Positions 1-8,126 of a DNA stretch of 46,450 nucleotides are shown in pieces. Made by a program: the position numbers and the translations under genes. How positions within the stretch are numbered: position 1 is the stretch's first letter; each line of letters begins with the position of its first letter. Below the pieces are notes generated by a model. It made no database searches, had not been told where the DNA came from, and saw nothing but the letters and a program-made list of their open reading frames with translations. This DNA comes from an uncultured Clostridium sp. (lineage in GTDB: Bacteria > Bacillota > Clostridia > TANB77 > CAG-508): the NCBI GenBank assembly GCA_900557045.1, contig USQY01000005.1, positions 1-46,450 of the forward strand, written 5' to 3'.

Positions 1-61
1 ATAATATTATAATAAGTATACTTAAAAAGCATCCACATCCACTTTTCTTTTTTTGTTCCAT
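1..61 (-). CDS. Small membrane protein, N-terminal part only (cut by window edge)
   Basis: Reading leftward from an ATG at 61, a good ribosome-binding sequence (GGAGATGA) lies just upstream. The frame stays open to the window edge and gives MEQKKKSGCGCFLSILIIIL. This is a basic N-terminus, a Cys-Gly-Cys motif and then a run of hydrophobic residues, typical of the start of a small single-pass or two-pass membrane protein. Only about 20 codons are visible, so no family can be assigned. It lies downstream of spoIVB on the same strand, separated by a hairpin, and is probably a separate transcript. A second, shorter frame starting at 75 (17 codons) overlaps it and has no better support. Confidence 0.5.
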   Translation of the reverse strand, partial: MEQKKKSGCGCFLSILIIIL

Positions 62-138
62 GCAATCATCTCCATGATTTTATTTTAACATGTGGATGAA
101 ATGATGTCTATATAAAATAAAAAAATACTTTTAAAAGA

Positions 139-186
139 TTAATGTATTTCTAATCACACTGTTCAGAATTTATTTCAATACATTAA
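139..186 (-). terminator. Putative terminator after spoIVB
   Basis: The 10-base arms TTAATGTATT (139-148) and AATACATTAA (177-186) are perfectly complementary, with a 28-base loop. Both sides are flanked by A/T-rich runs. It lies just after the spoIVB stop codon and before the next minus-strand gene. The loop is long for a strong intrinsic terminator. Confidence 0.45.
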
Positions 187-210
187 CCTTTTTATTATTT
201 ATATGACTTT

Positions 211-1474
211 TTAATAACTTTCTCTCATTTGCCTAATCATCATATCTGCAAATACTGCATATCCTCTAGTAGGGTCTTGAACCAGGACATGTGTTACTGC
301 TCCGTACAAATCTTCCATTTTGTATTATAGGAGAGCCACTCATCCCCTGAATTATTCCGCCGAGTTTTTTCTAAAAGTTTTTCATCTGTTACTTTAATTA
401 GCATACTTTTATTATCATAATTATTACTTATATATTTTTTTTCAATTTCTATTTCATATTTTTCCTTTTTGCCATTTTCCAGTTCACAAATCATATATGC
501 CTTTCCTTCTTGTATTTCACTTCTTAATGCTACTTCCATTTCATTTGAGGATAACAAATTTAAATTACCTTTATTAGTTATACTTCCAGATATTCCAAAA
601 GCACCATTTTTGTATACCTCACCTATCTTTAACCCTGTTTCTATTGTACCTCTTACTTCACCGTGGATTTCCTTTTTCACCTTTTTTTATTGCAACTATT
701 GTACTTGTTGTTAACTCACCATTTGCTATTTCAACAATCTCCCCAGTGTCTATATCTGTTATTCCATGTCCTAGTGCTGTAAACATTCCTGTTGATGGTT
801 CATAAAATGTGGCAGTACCAACACCGTGCTGCAGCATCTCTTACCCATAATCCTAATTTGTATTCATCATTTGCTGTTTTTGTGGGTATTATATTTGTTG
901 TTAACTTATCATTATCTCTTATATATACAATCTTTATTTCAGCCCCATTAGATTTATTTACATTTTTAATTAGTTCATCTGTATTTCTTACTGCTATATT
1001 ATTTACTTGTATTATCATATCTCCTTCTTCTATTCCCGAATTTTCATATGGTTTATAATTAATATTATCTATTCCCTTAATTTCTGACATTCCTACTACT
1101 AAAACTCCGTTTGTATACAATTTCAATCCTATTGAATTTCCTAGCGGAATTACCTTTGTTCGTGGCAATACATTTACATCAATTTCTTTTAATGGAATGG
1201 TTCCAAATAAATCTAAACTAAGGTTTATAGTTCCTATATTTTCCCCTACCTTTTCAGATAGATTAGTTGATGTTTGCATTGCTTTATAATTACTAATATT
1301 GCTGTTTTTATGATTTACTTTTAATCCATATATTGTTTTCAAATTTAATTCTTCACCCTGAAAAATTATAATATTATTTGGTAAAAGGGTTATATTACAT
1401 ATATATACATATATGGTTAAAAAAAATAAAATTAATAAAATTGGCTTTATTTTTAGTTTCTTTTTTGTTTTCAT
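211..1474 (-). CDS. spoIVB: SpoIVB, S55 family sporulation serine peptidase, interrupted by four +1 frame breaks
   Basis: SpoIVB is secreted by the forespore and cleaves SpoIVFA, which releases SpoIVFB to process pro-sigma-K. The order is an N-terminal membrane anchor, a PDZ domain (around NSGIEEGDMIIQVNN) and the S55 peptidase domain. The start at 1474 follows AGGTGAT. Four single C insertions (plus-strand positions 826, 663, 362, 304), each just before GG of an expected Gly codon, break the frame after residues 216, 270, 370 and 389. Skipping them gives exactly 419 residues, close to the roughly 426 of Bacillus. The restored protein has His at 236 (ALGHGITD), Asp at 363 and Ser at 378 (GMSGSP), matching the catalytic positions I recall for B. 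subtilis. Without frame restoration the product is 225 residues of anchor plus PDZ with no catalytic residues. Sequence between the breaks looks fully conserved, which argues against ordinary pseudogene decay. Confidence 0.9.
301..304 (-). other. CGGN frame-break site 4 of spoIVB (GTA C GGA)
   Basis: Minus-strand reading TTTGTA-C-GGAGCAGTA. Skipping the C at 304 restores the family sequence FVGAVTHVLVQDP through to the stop at 211. In the unshifted frame translation meets TAA a few codons later. The interrupted residue is a conserved glycine. Confidence 0.85.
359..362 (-). other. CGGN frame-break site 3 of spoIVB (ACT C GGC)
   Basis: Minus-strand reading AAAACT-C-GGCGGAATA. Skipping the C at 362 restores EKTGGIIQGMSGSP, which carries the catalytic serine. 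Removing any one base of the ACTC run would also restore the frame, but only the C-before-GG reading matches the other six sites. Confidence 0.85.
660..663 (-). other. CGGN frame-break site 2 of spoIVB (CCA C GGT)
   Basis: Minus-strand reading AATCCA-C-GGTGAAGTA. Skipping the C at 663 joins KKGEKGNP to GEVRGTIE, the usual SpoIVB sequence after the catalytic-His region. The unshifted frame reads CGG TGA and stops immediately. Confidence 0.85.
823..826 (-). other. CGGN frame-break site 1 of spoIVB (GCA C GGT)
   Basis: Minus-strand reading GCAGCA-C-GGTGTTGGT. Skipping the C at 826 joins GLWVRDAAA to GVGTATFYEP, the characteristic start of the S55 peptidase domain. The unshifted frame ends eight codons later (RCWYCHIL, stop). 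Confidence 0.85.
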
Positions 1475-1522
1475 AAAATCACCTAAATATAGATTACCCA
1501 ATTTTATTAATTTTTACACAAT

Positions 1523-1939
1523 TTATCTTCTCATCATATATCTTCTGGAAAAATATTGGTTACTTTGGAAACGACTTCTGTTACATCCACAACTATTTGA
1601 GTTATTGTTACATCCGCAGTTATTATCATCATCATTATCACTATTGTTATTTTCGCACATACAATTATTTTGCATGGCATCTCCATTTATACATGAATTA
1701 TCACTATTTTGTATTAAACAACAAATAAATCTTACAATTAAAGCAGTTATTAACGCTAATAACGTATATAAAATTGCAAATACTAAAAAGCTTTCATCAA
1801 ATGCAGCAAATGTTACTATTAGGAATATAGCAAAAAATGTTGCCGCTACTAATAATGGGCATTTTAGAATTTTCTGTAAGACAATTGCTAATATTATAGT
1901 TGCAACAGGAATAGCAAAAAATATTAATAAATTATTCAT
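1523..1939 (-). CDS. DUF2651-like membrane protein with a Cys/Asn-rich tail
   Basis: The protein has 138 residues from the ATG at 1939, chosen because AGGAG lies nine bases upstream; an ATG six codons earlier has no ribosome-binding site. The first ~75 residues form three hydrophobic segments (from LLIFFAIPVATIILAIVL to LLALITALIVRFICCLI) and resemble the small Firmicute DUF2651/YbeF-type membrane proteins. The last ~60 residues are hydrophilic and of very low complexity: Asn, Asp and Ser with repeated Cys-X-Cys pairs (CMC, CGC, CGC), then a basic Arg/Tyr end. The tail could bind metal or form disulfides, but this is inference. It sits between truA and spoIVB on the same strand. Function unknown. 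Confidence 0.75.
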   Translation of the reverse strand: MNNLLIFFAIPVATIILAIVLQKILKCPLLVAATFFAIFLIVTFAAFDESFLVFAILYTLLALITALIVRFICCLIQNSDNSCINGDAMQNNCMCENNNSDNDDDNNCGCNNNSNSCGCNRSRFQSNQYFSRRYMMRR

Positions 1940-2039
1940 ACACATTTCTCCTATCATTTTTTTATATATAATATGAATAGTGAATATTTTATGTTACTAT
2001 ATTAGCTATTACTAAATATTAATATTTGATATTCAATAT

Positions 2040-2777
2040 TTAATATTCAACCTTAACTAAGTACAACCCTTGTGGTGGTAATGTTTTTCCTGCTCTTTGT
2101 CTATCTCCAGATAATATAATTTCAGGTATATCCTCAGCATTTATTTTCCCTAAACCTACATCGATTAGAGTTCCAGAAATAATTCTAACCATATTATATA
2201 AAAATCCACTACCAGTAAGTTCAATAAAAACTCTATCCCCATTTTGTTCAATATTAGTACTGAAAATTTTTCTTATACTATTTTTACTACTTGTACCGCT
2301 TGCTTTAAATCCTTTAAAATCATGTTCCCCTTCAAAATACTTTATAGCCTTTTTCATTTTTTCTATATTTAATTTTATAGGTACATGATACTCTTGATTT
2401 CTGTAAATAGCACTTCCATATTCAGAATTATTAATTATATATCTATATGTTTTTTGTTTGCAATTATATCTGCTATGAAATCGTTCTTCAACTTCTTGCG
2501 CACTTTTAATAACAATAGATTTCTTTACTTTACAATTAATTGCAATAGGAATTTTTTCAACAGGAATATTACAATTTGTTTTAAAATTCGCAACTTGCCC
2601 TAATGCATGAACTCCTGCATCTGTTCTACCTGATGCATTTAATTCTATTTTTTCTTCTTTAGTAATTTCTTTTATTGCCCTTTCTATCTCACCTTGAATA
2701 TTTAGTTTATTAGGCTGTTTTTGCCAGCCATTAAAGTCTTTTCCATCATATTCTATTGTTAGTTTTATATTTCTCAT
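2040..2777 (-). CDS. truA: tRNA pseudouridine(38-40) synthase TruA
   Basis: TruA isomerises uridines 38-40 of the tRNA anticodon arm. The 245-residue product is full length. It has the N-terminal IEYDGKDFNGWQKQP motif, the catalytic aspartate in ASGRTDAGVHALGQVANF, and the C-terminal SGFLYNMVRIISGTLIDVG signature. The start at 2777 (ATG, GAGGA five bases upstream) gives MRNIKLTIEYDG. A GTG four codons earlier preceded by AAGGAA is possible but less usual. It is followed by the DUF2651-like gene and preceded by cdaA, whose hairpin terminator lies between them. Nothing odd in codon use. Confidence 0.95.
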   Translation of the reverse strand: MRNIKLTIEYDGKDFNGWQKQPNKLNIQGEIERAIKEITKEEKIELNASGRTDAGVHALGQVANFKTNCNIPVEKIPIAINCKVKKSIVIKSAQEVEERFHSRYNCKQKTYRYIINNSEYGSAIYRNQEYHVPIKLNIEKMKKAIKYFEGEHDFKGFKASGTSSKNSIRKIFSTNIEQNGDRVFIELTGSGFLYNMVRIISGTLIDVGLGKINAEDIPEIILSGDRQRAGKTLPPQGLYLVKVEY

Positions 2778-2865
2778 AATGTTCCTCACATTCCTTTTAA
2801 TATTGTAGTGTTTTTAGTAAATTTATATTTTTTATAATATTATATTTTATTTTATTTTCCTAATT

Positions 2866-2899
2866 TAAAAACATAGACCAAAATCTTAGTTTTGGTCTA
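2866..2899 (-). terminator. Intrinsic terminator of cdaA
   Basis: Minus-strand stem TAGACCAAAA/TTTTGGTCTA is followed by TGTTTTTA. The upstream arm includes the last cdaA codons and its stop, so the hairpin overlaps the gene end. Confidence 0.75.
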
Positions 2900-3791
2900 C
2901 CTTTTTATTGACTATTTTTTTCTTGAATTTATCAACTCCATTAACTATTGAAGTATCTTTACCATTTATATTATCAAGCAATAACAACCTTAAATTATCT
3001 TCATTAATATCAATAATTAATTTACCATCTTTAGCAACAGAAACTTTTCCAGATTCTTCTGAAACAATTATAACTATGCTATCCGTTTCTTTTGCCATTC
3101 CCAGTGCTGCTCTATGTCTTGTTCCTAAAGCTTTTGAAATATCATTATCACTTGCTAGTGGTAAAATACATGCTGCTGCCATAATTCTATTTTCACTAAT
3201 TATAACAGCTCCATCATGCAAAGGTGTATTTGGAACAAATATATTAGCTAATAGTTGTGGTGATACATCTGAATTAATATTTATACCAGTGTCTATTATA
3301 TCTTGTAATTTAATATCTCTTTCTATTACTATTAAAGCTCCCGTTTTTGTTTTAGCAAGTTCATTTACAGCAATAAGAATTTTATAAATATCTTCCTTTT
3401 TCTTTGTTTCTAAATCTTTTTCGATCCCAAAAAATTTAGTTAATTTGTTAGTTCCAAGCTGTTCTAATGCTCTTCTTAATTCTGGCTGAAAAATTACAAT
3501 TAATGCTATAACACCATACGACAAAAAGGAAGTTAATATAAACTTCAATATTTGTAAATGCAATATTGAACTTAGTGCGGTTATTATTATATATAATGCT
3601 ATTCCTTTTAGCAATTGCCAAACCCTAGTTTTTTTAGATGATTTTATAAACTTATAAATAAGGAAAATTACAATTGCAAGATCTAATATTAATGGAATTA
3701 ATTTTATTGGATATTGATATAATTCCTGAACATATTCTACTATATTTTTTTGAAAATATGTGTTTATATTTTCCATAAAATTATCTATCAT
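2886..3791 (-). CDS. cdaA: Diadenylate cyclase CdaA (DacA), c-di-AMP synthase
   Basis: This membrane enzyme condenses two ATP into cyclic di-AMP, which controls potassium and osmolyte balance and cell-wall integrity. The protein has 301 residues: three membrane helices in the first ~95, a short linker, then a DAC domain with the catalytic LHDGAVII motif and the ATP-binding GTRHRAALG motif. It ends in a basic tail (KFKKKIVNKK). In many Firmicutes cdaA is followed by cdaR and glmM; here truA follows after a terminator, so the usual partner is not adjacent. The upstream region of the 3791 start has no clear ribosome-binding site, so initiation at the internal Met six residues in cannot be excluded. 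Confidence 0.95.
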   Translation of the reverse strand: MIDNFMENINTYFQKNIVEYVQELYQYPIKLIPLILDLAIVIFLIYKFIKSSKKTRVWQLLKGIALYIIITALSSILHLQILKFILTSFLSYGVIALIVIFQPELRRALEQLGTNKLTKFFGIEKDLETKKKEDIYKILIAVNELAKTKTGALIVIERDIKLQDIIDTGININSDVSPQLLANIFVPNTPLHDGAVIISENRIMAAACILPLASDNDISKALGTRHRAALGMAKETDSIVIIVSEESGKVSVAKDGKLIIDINEDNLRLLLLDNINGKDTSIVNGVDKFKKKIVNKKVDQN

Positions 3792-3887
3792 ATTTTGTTA
3801 CTTTTATGTTAGATTTTTTTCTAACATTCTCCTTTTTTTATATTTATAATTTATTTTAATTTCTATATTGTTCAAGTTTATTATATA

Positions 3888-3992
3888 TTATTTAATTAAA
3901 CATGCAACTAATGTGAAACACATAGAACCAACCATTAGCCCTGCTAAAATTCCTGCCATTACTTTTACAAAAAAATTATTTCCTTTTGACAT
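3888..3992 (-). CDS. 34-residue single-pass membrane peptide
   Basis: An ATG at 3992 preceded by AAGGAGGGC at good spacing opens a 34-codon frame: MSKGNNFFVKVMAGILAG continuing into a hydrophobic segment and ending CLIK. It has a short basic N-terminus and one membrane helix with GxxxG-like spacing (AGILAGLMVG). Small proteins of this build are often encoded near envelope genes; this one lies 96 bases before cdaA on the same strand and could be co-transcribed. No family can be named with confidence. The strong ribosome-binding site and the composition support a real gene. Confidence 0.7.
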   Translation of the reverse strand: MSKGNNFFVKVMAGILAGLMVGSMCFTLVACLIK

Positions 3993-4197
3993 AATTATGC
4001 CCTCCTTTGTTTTTATCTACATAATTATGTTAGCACAAAATTTGTTCTTTTTCAATATTTTTTACTATAAATTTATTTTTTTCTCTCTTATTTAAGATTT
4101 ATATTTTATAGTAAGTAAAAGTATTAAATACTAATTTTTCTTGTGTTACTGCATTATCATTAACAATACTACATATAAAACTATAGTATGCTTTTCA

Positions 4198-6567
4198 CTA
4201 TGCTCTTAATTTGGCTTCACTTTTACTTTCTACCATATTTATAATTTTCTCAAATACAGTTATAACTTCTTCTTCAGTTAATGTTTTTTTGCTATCTGTA
4301 AACGTTAAATTATACGCTATAGATTTTTCATTTTTTCCAACATTTTCTCCAGTGTATACATCAAAAACTTCGATATTAGTAAGTAGATTTCCTCCTGCTT
4401 TTTTTATAATTGTTTCTATTTCTTTTGACTCAATATTTTTATCCATAACAAAAGCAACATCTTTTTTTATGCTTGGGAATTTTGAAATTTCTTTATACTT
4501 CATTTTTCCAACTCTTTTTGCTAATAATTTATCTAAATTAATTTCCATAACAAATACATCATCTTTAGTTACTTGTGGATGTAATTTTGCTATAATACCT
4601 ACTATATCATTATTAACTGAGATTTCAGCACTTTGCCCTGGATGAAATTCTTTCGCCAAATTTTGTGGATGCACAAAACTATATCTATTTCCATATCCTA
4701 AATAATCTAAAATTTCTTCTGCTATTCCTTTTATAATATAAAAATCAACATTTTTTCTATTGCCTAATCCTAAATAATATTCCCCAGTCATTAATACACA
4801 TAATTTGCTGTTTTCACCGTATTCCTCACCTTTTTTGAAGAACCCTTTTCCTATTTCAAATATAGATATATCTTTTATATTACGAGCTTTATTATATTCA
4901 TATGTTTTAACCATTGAAGGAATCATACTATATCTTAAAGTGTTTCTTTCTTCTGTTAATGGGTCTAATAATTTTAGAATTTCAAAACTATCTGTTGTAT
5001 ATTTTTTAGCTTCATTTTCATTTACTAATACATATGTTAGAGTTTCATTTAATCCTAAAGACATCATTTTATTTCTAATTTCTCTTGTTGTCTTATCATA
5101 TGAACCTGATTTCATTGGAAGAATTGGTAATTTCCCTTTTATATTATCAACCCCATAAATACGTCCAACTTCTTCAATTAAATCTTCTTTTATATTTATA
5201 TCTAATCTTCTTCTAGGAACTAATACTCTAATATTTCCATCTTCTGCATATCCTGTAAATTTAAGTCTTTTGAAAACATCTATTACATCGTCTTCTGAAA
5301 GATTTGTACCTAGAACTCTATTTATATTTTCAACTGTTATTCTTATTTCTTTATCTTGTTTTTCTGTTCTATCATAAACACATAAACCTGAGATAATTGT
5401 TGCATCAGCATATTTTTCTAATAGGTGGCATGCTCTTTCTACCGCCATATATGTTCTGTTTGGATCCAAGCCTTTTTCAAAACGATTACTTGCTTCACTT
5501 CTAACAACTTTTTTTGAAGTTTTTCTAACTTTTACACCATCAAAAATTGCAGATTCAATTATAATATTTTTAGTGAATTTTTCTACTTCTGTATCTAATC
5601 CACCCATTACTCCTGCTAATCCTATTGACTTTTCTGGTGTTGCAATTACTATGTCATTTTCATCTAATGTTCTTTCTATATTGTCTAAAGTAGTTAGTTT
5701 CTCGCCATTACTAGCCATTCTTACTATCATTTTATTTCCTAATCTATCAGCATCATAAAAATGTAAAGGTTGACCTACTTCAAGCATTACATAATTGCTT
5801 ATGTCAACAACATTATTAATTGGTCTAATTCCACAAGCCATTAGTCTATTTTTTATGAATGTAGGACTTTCTTTTACAGTTACATTTTCAACTTTTTTAG
5901 CTAAAAATAAACTACAATTATTTGTTTGAATATCTATTTTAAATGAATTTGTTATATTATACCCTTCTTCACTATGTTTTAAATTTATTGTTTTAACAGG
6001 TTTATTATATATTGCTCCAGTTTCATATGCCATTCCTAGTATACTTAATAAATCTCCACGGTTAGCTGTTAATTCAAAATCAATAACTCCATCATTCATG
6101 TTCATAAATTCAATTGGATCCTCCCCAACAGGAGCATTTTGAGGTAATTCATGAATCCCTTCTTTATCTGCTTGTGTTAAAAATTTAGATTCTAAACCAA
6201 GTTCAGCCATTGAACACATCATTCCATTTGATTCAACTCCACGAATAAAACCTTTTTTTATTGTAATATCTCCTGGAAGTATTGCACCTGGTAATGCTAC
6301 TATAACTTTTATTCCTTTTCTTGCATTTGGAGCACCACAAACTATTTGTAATACTTCATCTCCAATATCAACTTTACATACATGTAAATGGTCTGAATCT
6401 GGGTGTTCTTCACATTTTTTTATTTCACCAATTACTAAATTTGTAGCCTCTATAAAATTTCCTGCATAATCATATTCATTTCCAACCCTTGTCATATCTT
6501 CTGCCAAAGTTTTTACAGGAACATCTATATCTACATAATCTTTTAAAAAGTTTGTACTTAATTTCAT
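4198..6567 (-). CDS. pheT: Phenylalanyl-tRNA synthetase beta subunit
   Basis: PheT pairs with PheS as an alpha2-beta2 enzyme charging tRNA-Phe; the beta subunit handles tRNA binding and editing. The 789-residue product has the N-terminal OB-fold tRNA-binding domain (VIGEIKKCEEHPDSDHLHV), the B3/B4 editing region (residues ~210-390), the B5 domain, a catalytic-like domain and the C-terminal ferredoxin-fold anticodon-binding domain (KEISKFPSIKKDVAFVMD). The length is normal. It lies 100 bases downstream of pheS in the same T-box-controlled operon. Confidence 0.97.
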   Translation of the reverse strand: MKLSTNFLKDYVDIDVPVKTLAEDMTRVGNEYDYAGNFIEATNLVIGEIKKCEEHPDSDHLHVCKVDIGDEVLQIVCGAPNARKGIKVIVALPGAILPGDITIKKGFIRGVESNGMMCSMAELGLESKFLTQADKEGIHELPQNAPVGEDPIEFMNMNDGVIDFELTANRGDLLSILGMAYETGAIYNKPVKTINLKHSEEGYNITNSFKIDIQTNNCSLFLAKKVENVTVKESPTFIKNRLMACGIRPINNVVDISNYVMLEVGQPLHFYDADRLGNKMIVRMASNGEKLTTLDNIERTLDENDIVIATPEKSIGLAGVMGGLDTEVEKFTKNIIIESAIFDGVKVRKTSKKVVRSEASNRFEKGLDPNRTYMAVERACHLLEKYADATIISGLCVYDRTEKQDKEIRITVENINRVLGTNLSEDDVIDVFKRLKFTGYAEDGNIRVLVPRRRLDINIKEDLIEEVGRIYGVDNIKGKLPILPMKSGSYDKTTREIRNKMMSLGLNETLTYVLVNENEAKKYTTDSFEILKLLDPLTEERNTLRYSMIPSMVKTYEYNKARNIKDISIFEIGKGFFKKGEEYGENSKLCVLMTGEYYLGLGNRKNVDFYIIKGIAEEILDYLGYGNRYSFVHPQNLAKEFHPGQSAEISVNNDIVGIIAKLHPQVTKDDVFVMEINLDKLLAKRVGKMKYKEISKFPSIKKDVAFVMDKNIESKEIETIIKKAGGNLLTNIEVFDVYTGENVGKNEKSIAYNLTFTDSKKTLTEEEVITVFEKIINMVESKSEAKLRA

Positions 6568-6667
6568 TTTTTAACCTCTCCTTTTTTCCACTAAGTCCCA
6601 TTATAATAATTATAACAAAAGACTTATCTGATTTTTTCATTTTTATTATTAGATATGTTTGTATGAA

Positions 6668-7711
6668 TCAATCTTTTCTATCAAATTGACTTAAAAATCT
6701 ATAATCATTACCATATAAATATCTCACATCAGTAATTCCATATTTAAACATAGCTAATCTATCAATACCTGTACCAAAAGCAAAACCGCCATATAATTCT
6801 GGATCATATCCATTCATTTTCAAAACATTTGGGTGAACAATTCCAGCTCCTAAAATTTCAATCCATCCTGTTTTTTTACATAATGGGCAACCTTTTCCAC
6901 CACAATTAAAGCAAGATACATCTACTTCATATGATGGTTCTGTAAATGGGAAATAACTTGGTCTAAATCTTAATTCAGAATTCTCTCCTAGCATTTTTCT
7001 AACAAATACTTCTAAAGTTCCTTTTAAATCTGCTAAAGAAACATTATTTTCTTTTTTATCTATAACTAACCCTTCTACTTGATTAAATTGATGTGAATGT
7101 GTTGCATCATCTTCTCTTCTATATGTTTTTCCTGTGCAAATCATTCTAATAGGTTCTTTTCCACCTTTTTCTATCATTGTTCTTGCTTGAACTGCAGATG
7201 TTTGAGTTCTTAATAAATATTTATTTGTTATATAAAAACTATCTTGCATATCTCTTGCAGGATGCCCTTCTGGCAAATTTAATCTTTCAAAACAATATTC
7301 ATCTGTTTCAAGCTCTGGTCCTGAAATTACATCATATCCCATAGATACAAATAAATCTTCAATTTCTTCTATTGTTCTATTTATTGGATGTTTGCTTCCT
7401 CTTTTTATTTTTTTACTTGGTAGTGTTATATCTATTCTTTCACTTTCTAATTTTCTATTCATTTCTTCTTGTTTGAATTGTTCTTCTTTTCCTGAAATTA
7501 ATTCTTCAAGTTCATTTTTAACAACATTTACTAAACTTCCAATAATAGGCCTTTCTTCTGCTGATAAAGCACCCATTCCTCTTAAAACAGAAGTTAGTTC
7601 TCCTTTTTTACCTAAATACTTTACCCTTATGTCATTTAATTCTTTTAAATCTTTTGAATTTTCAATTTCTAAAATTGACTGTTGTCTAATGTTTTCAATT
7701 GCTTGTTTCAT
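6668..7711 (-). CDS. pheS: Phenylalanyl-tRNA synthetase alpha subunit
   Basis: This is the catalytic alpha subunit, activating phenylalanine and transferring it to tRNA-Phe. The 347 residues comprise an N-terminal coiled coil (~1-85) and the class II core. Motif 2 is in RMICTGKTYRREDDATHSHQ, and the Phe-binding/motif 3 region ends GFAFGTGIDRLAMFKYGI. A Cys4 cluster (CFNCGGKGCPLC) is typical of many Firmicute PheS. The start ATG at 7711 follows AAGGGGGT. Expression should be controlled by the upstream T-box leader. Confidence 0.97.
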   Translation of the reverse strand: MKQAIENIRQQSILEIENSKDLKELNDIRVKYLGKKGELTSVLRGMGALSAEERPIIGSLVNVVKNELEELISGKEEQFKQEEMNRKLESERIDITLPSKKIKRGSKHPINRTIEEIEDLFVSMGYDVISGPELETDEYCFERLNLPEGHPARDMQDSFYITNKYLLRTQTSAVQARTMIEKGGKEPIRMICTGKTYRREDDATHSHQFNQVEGLVIDKKENNVSLADLKGTLEVFVRKMLGENSELRFRPSYFPFTEPSYEVDVSCFNCGGKGCPLCKKTGWIEILGAGIVHPNVLKMNGYDPELYGGFAFGTGIDRLAMFKYGITDVRYLYGNDYRFLSQFDRKD

Positions 7712-7743
7712 TTTTCATTACCCCCTTCTAAATAACTCAAAAA

Positions 7744-7985
7744 AGTCATTTCAATCCTATTTCTAGGACGAAATGACTCGTGGTACCACCTAAATTTGTT
7801 ATTTTCATTTTCTGACAAATAACCTTATTCTAGTTTTAACGATACTAAACCGCTTTTACCTACTTTTTTATAATTATTAATTACTATAATTTCAATAAAA
7901 GACCAAAAAAGTGAAATTTCAAATAACAAATTATATTAGGTTCTCAGCTAATTCCTAATTCTCTGTAAATAATTTAGATGTTAAT
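7744..7985 (-). promoter_or_regulatory. T-box leader of pheST
   Basis: The minus strand between 7985 and the pheS start carries the T-box hallmarks in order. A stem I segment has AGAGAAT and GCTGAGAACCT. The T-box sequence AGGTGGTACCACG (7779-7791) overlaps one arm of the terminator/antiterminator. A terminator hairpin pairs AGTCATTTC with GAAATGACT (7744-7778) and is followed by a T-run. Uncharged tRNA-Phe should stabilise the antiterminator and switch on pheST. A TTC triplet in the region GAAATTTCAC may be the Phe specifier, but stem I was not fully folded here. The outer boundary is approximate. Confidence 0.9.
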
Positions 7986-8063
7986 CTACTTTGCTTTTTT
8001 ATTAGTTTTTAAATTATTGCATATATAATATCATTTATTAGCTAATTAATCAATATGTTAACT

Positions 8064-8101
8064 AAAAAAATCCCAGATTTTTTTTAATCTTGGGATTTTT
8101 T
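8064..8101. terminator. Bidirectional intrinsic terminator
   Basis: A near-perfect hairpin (AAAAAATCCCAGATT with AATCTTGGGATTTTTT) has T-runs on both strands. It ends the S1-domain gene on the minus strand and insulates the pheST leader. Confidence 0.85.
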
Positions 8102-8126
8102 AGTTTAAGCCTATTTTCTTGAAATT

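Noticed and set aside
211..1474. spoIVB as a simple pseudogene
   Set aside because: Four lesions of identical type with fully conserved sequence and exact codon counts between them do not look like random decay. Kept as a coding gene with frame breaks, with sequencing artefact as the main alternative.
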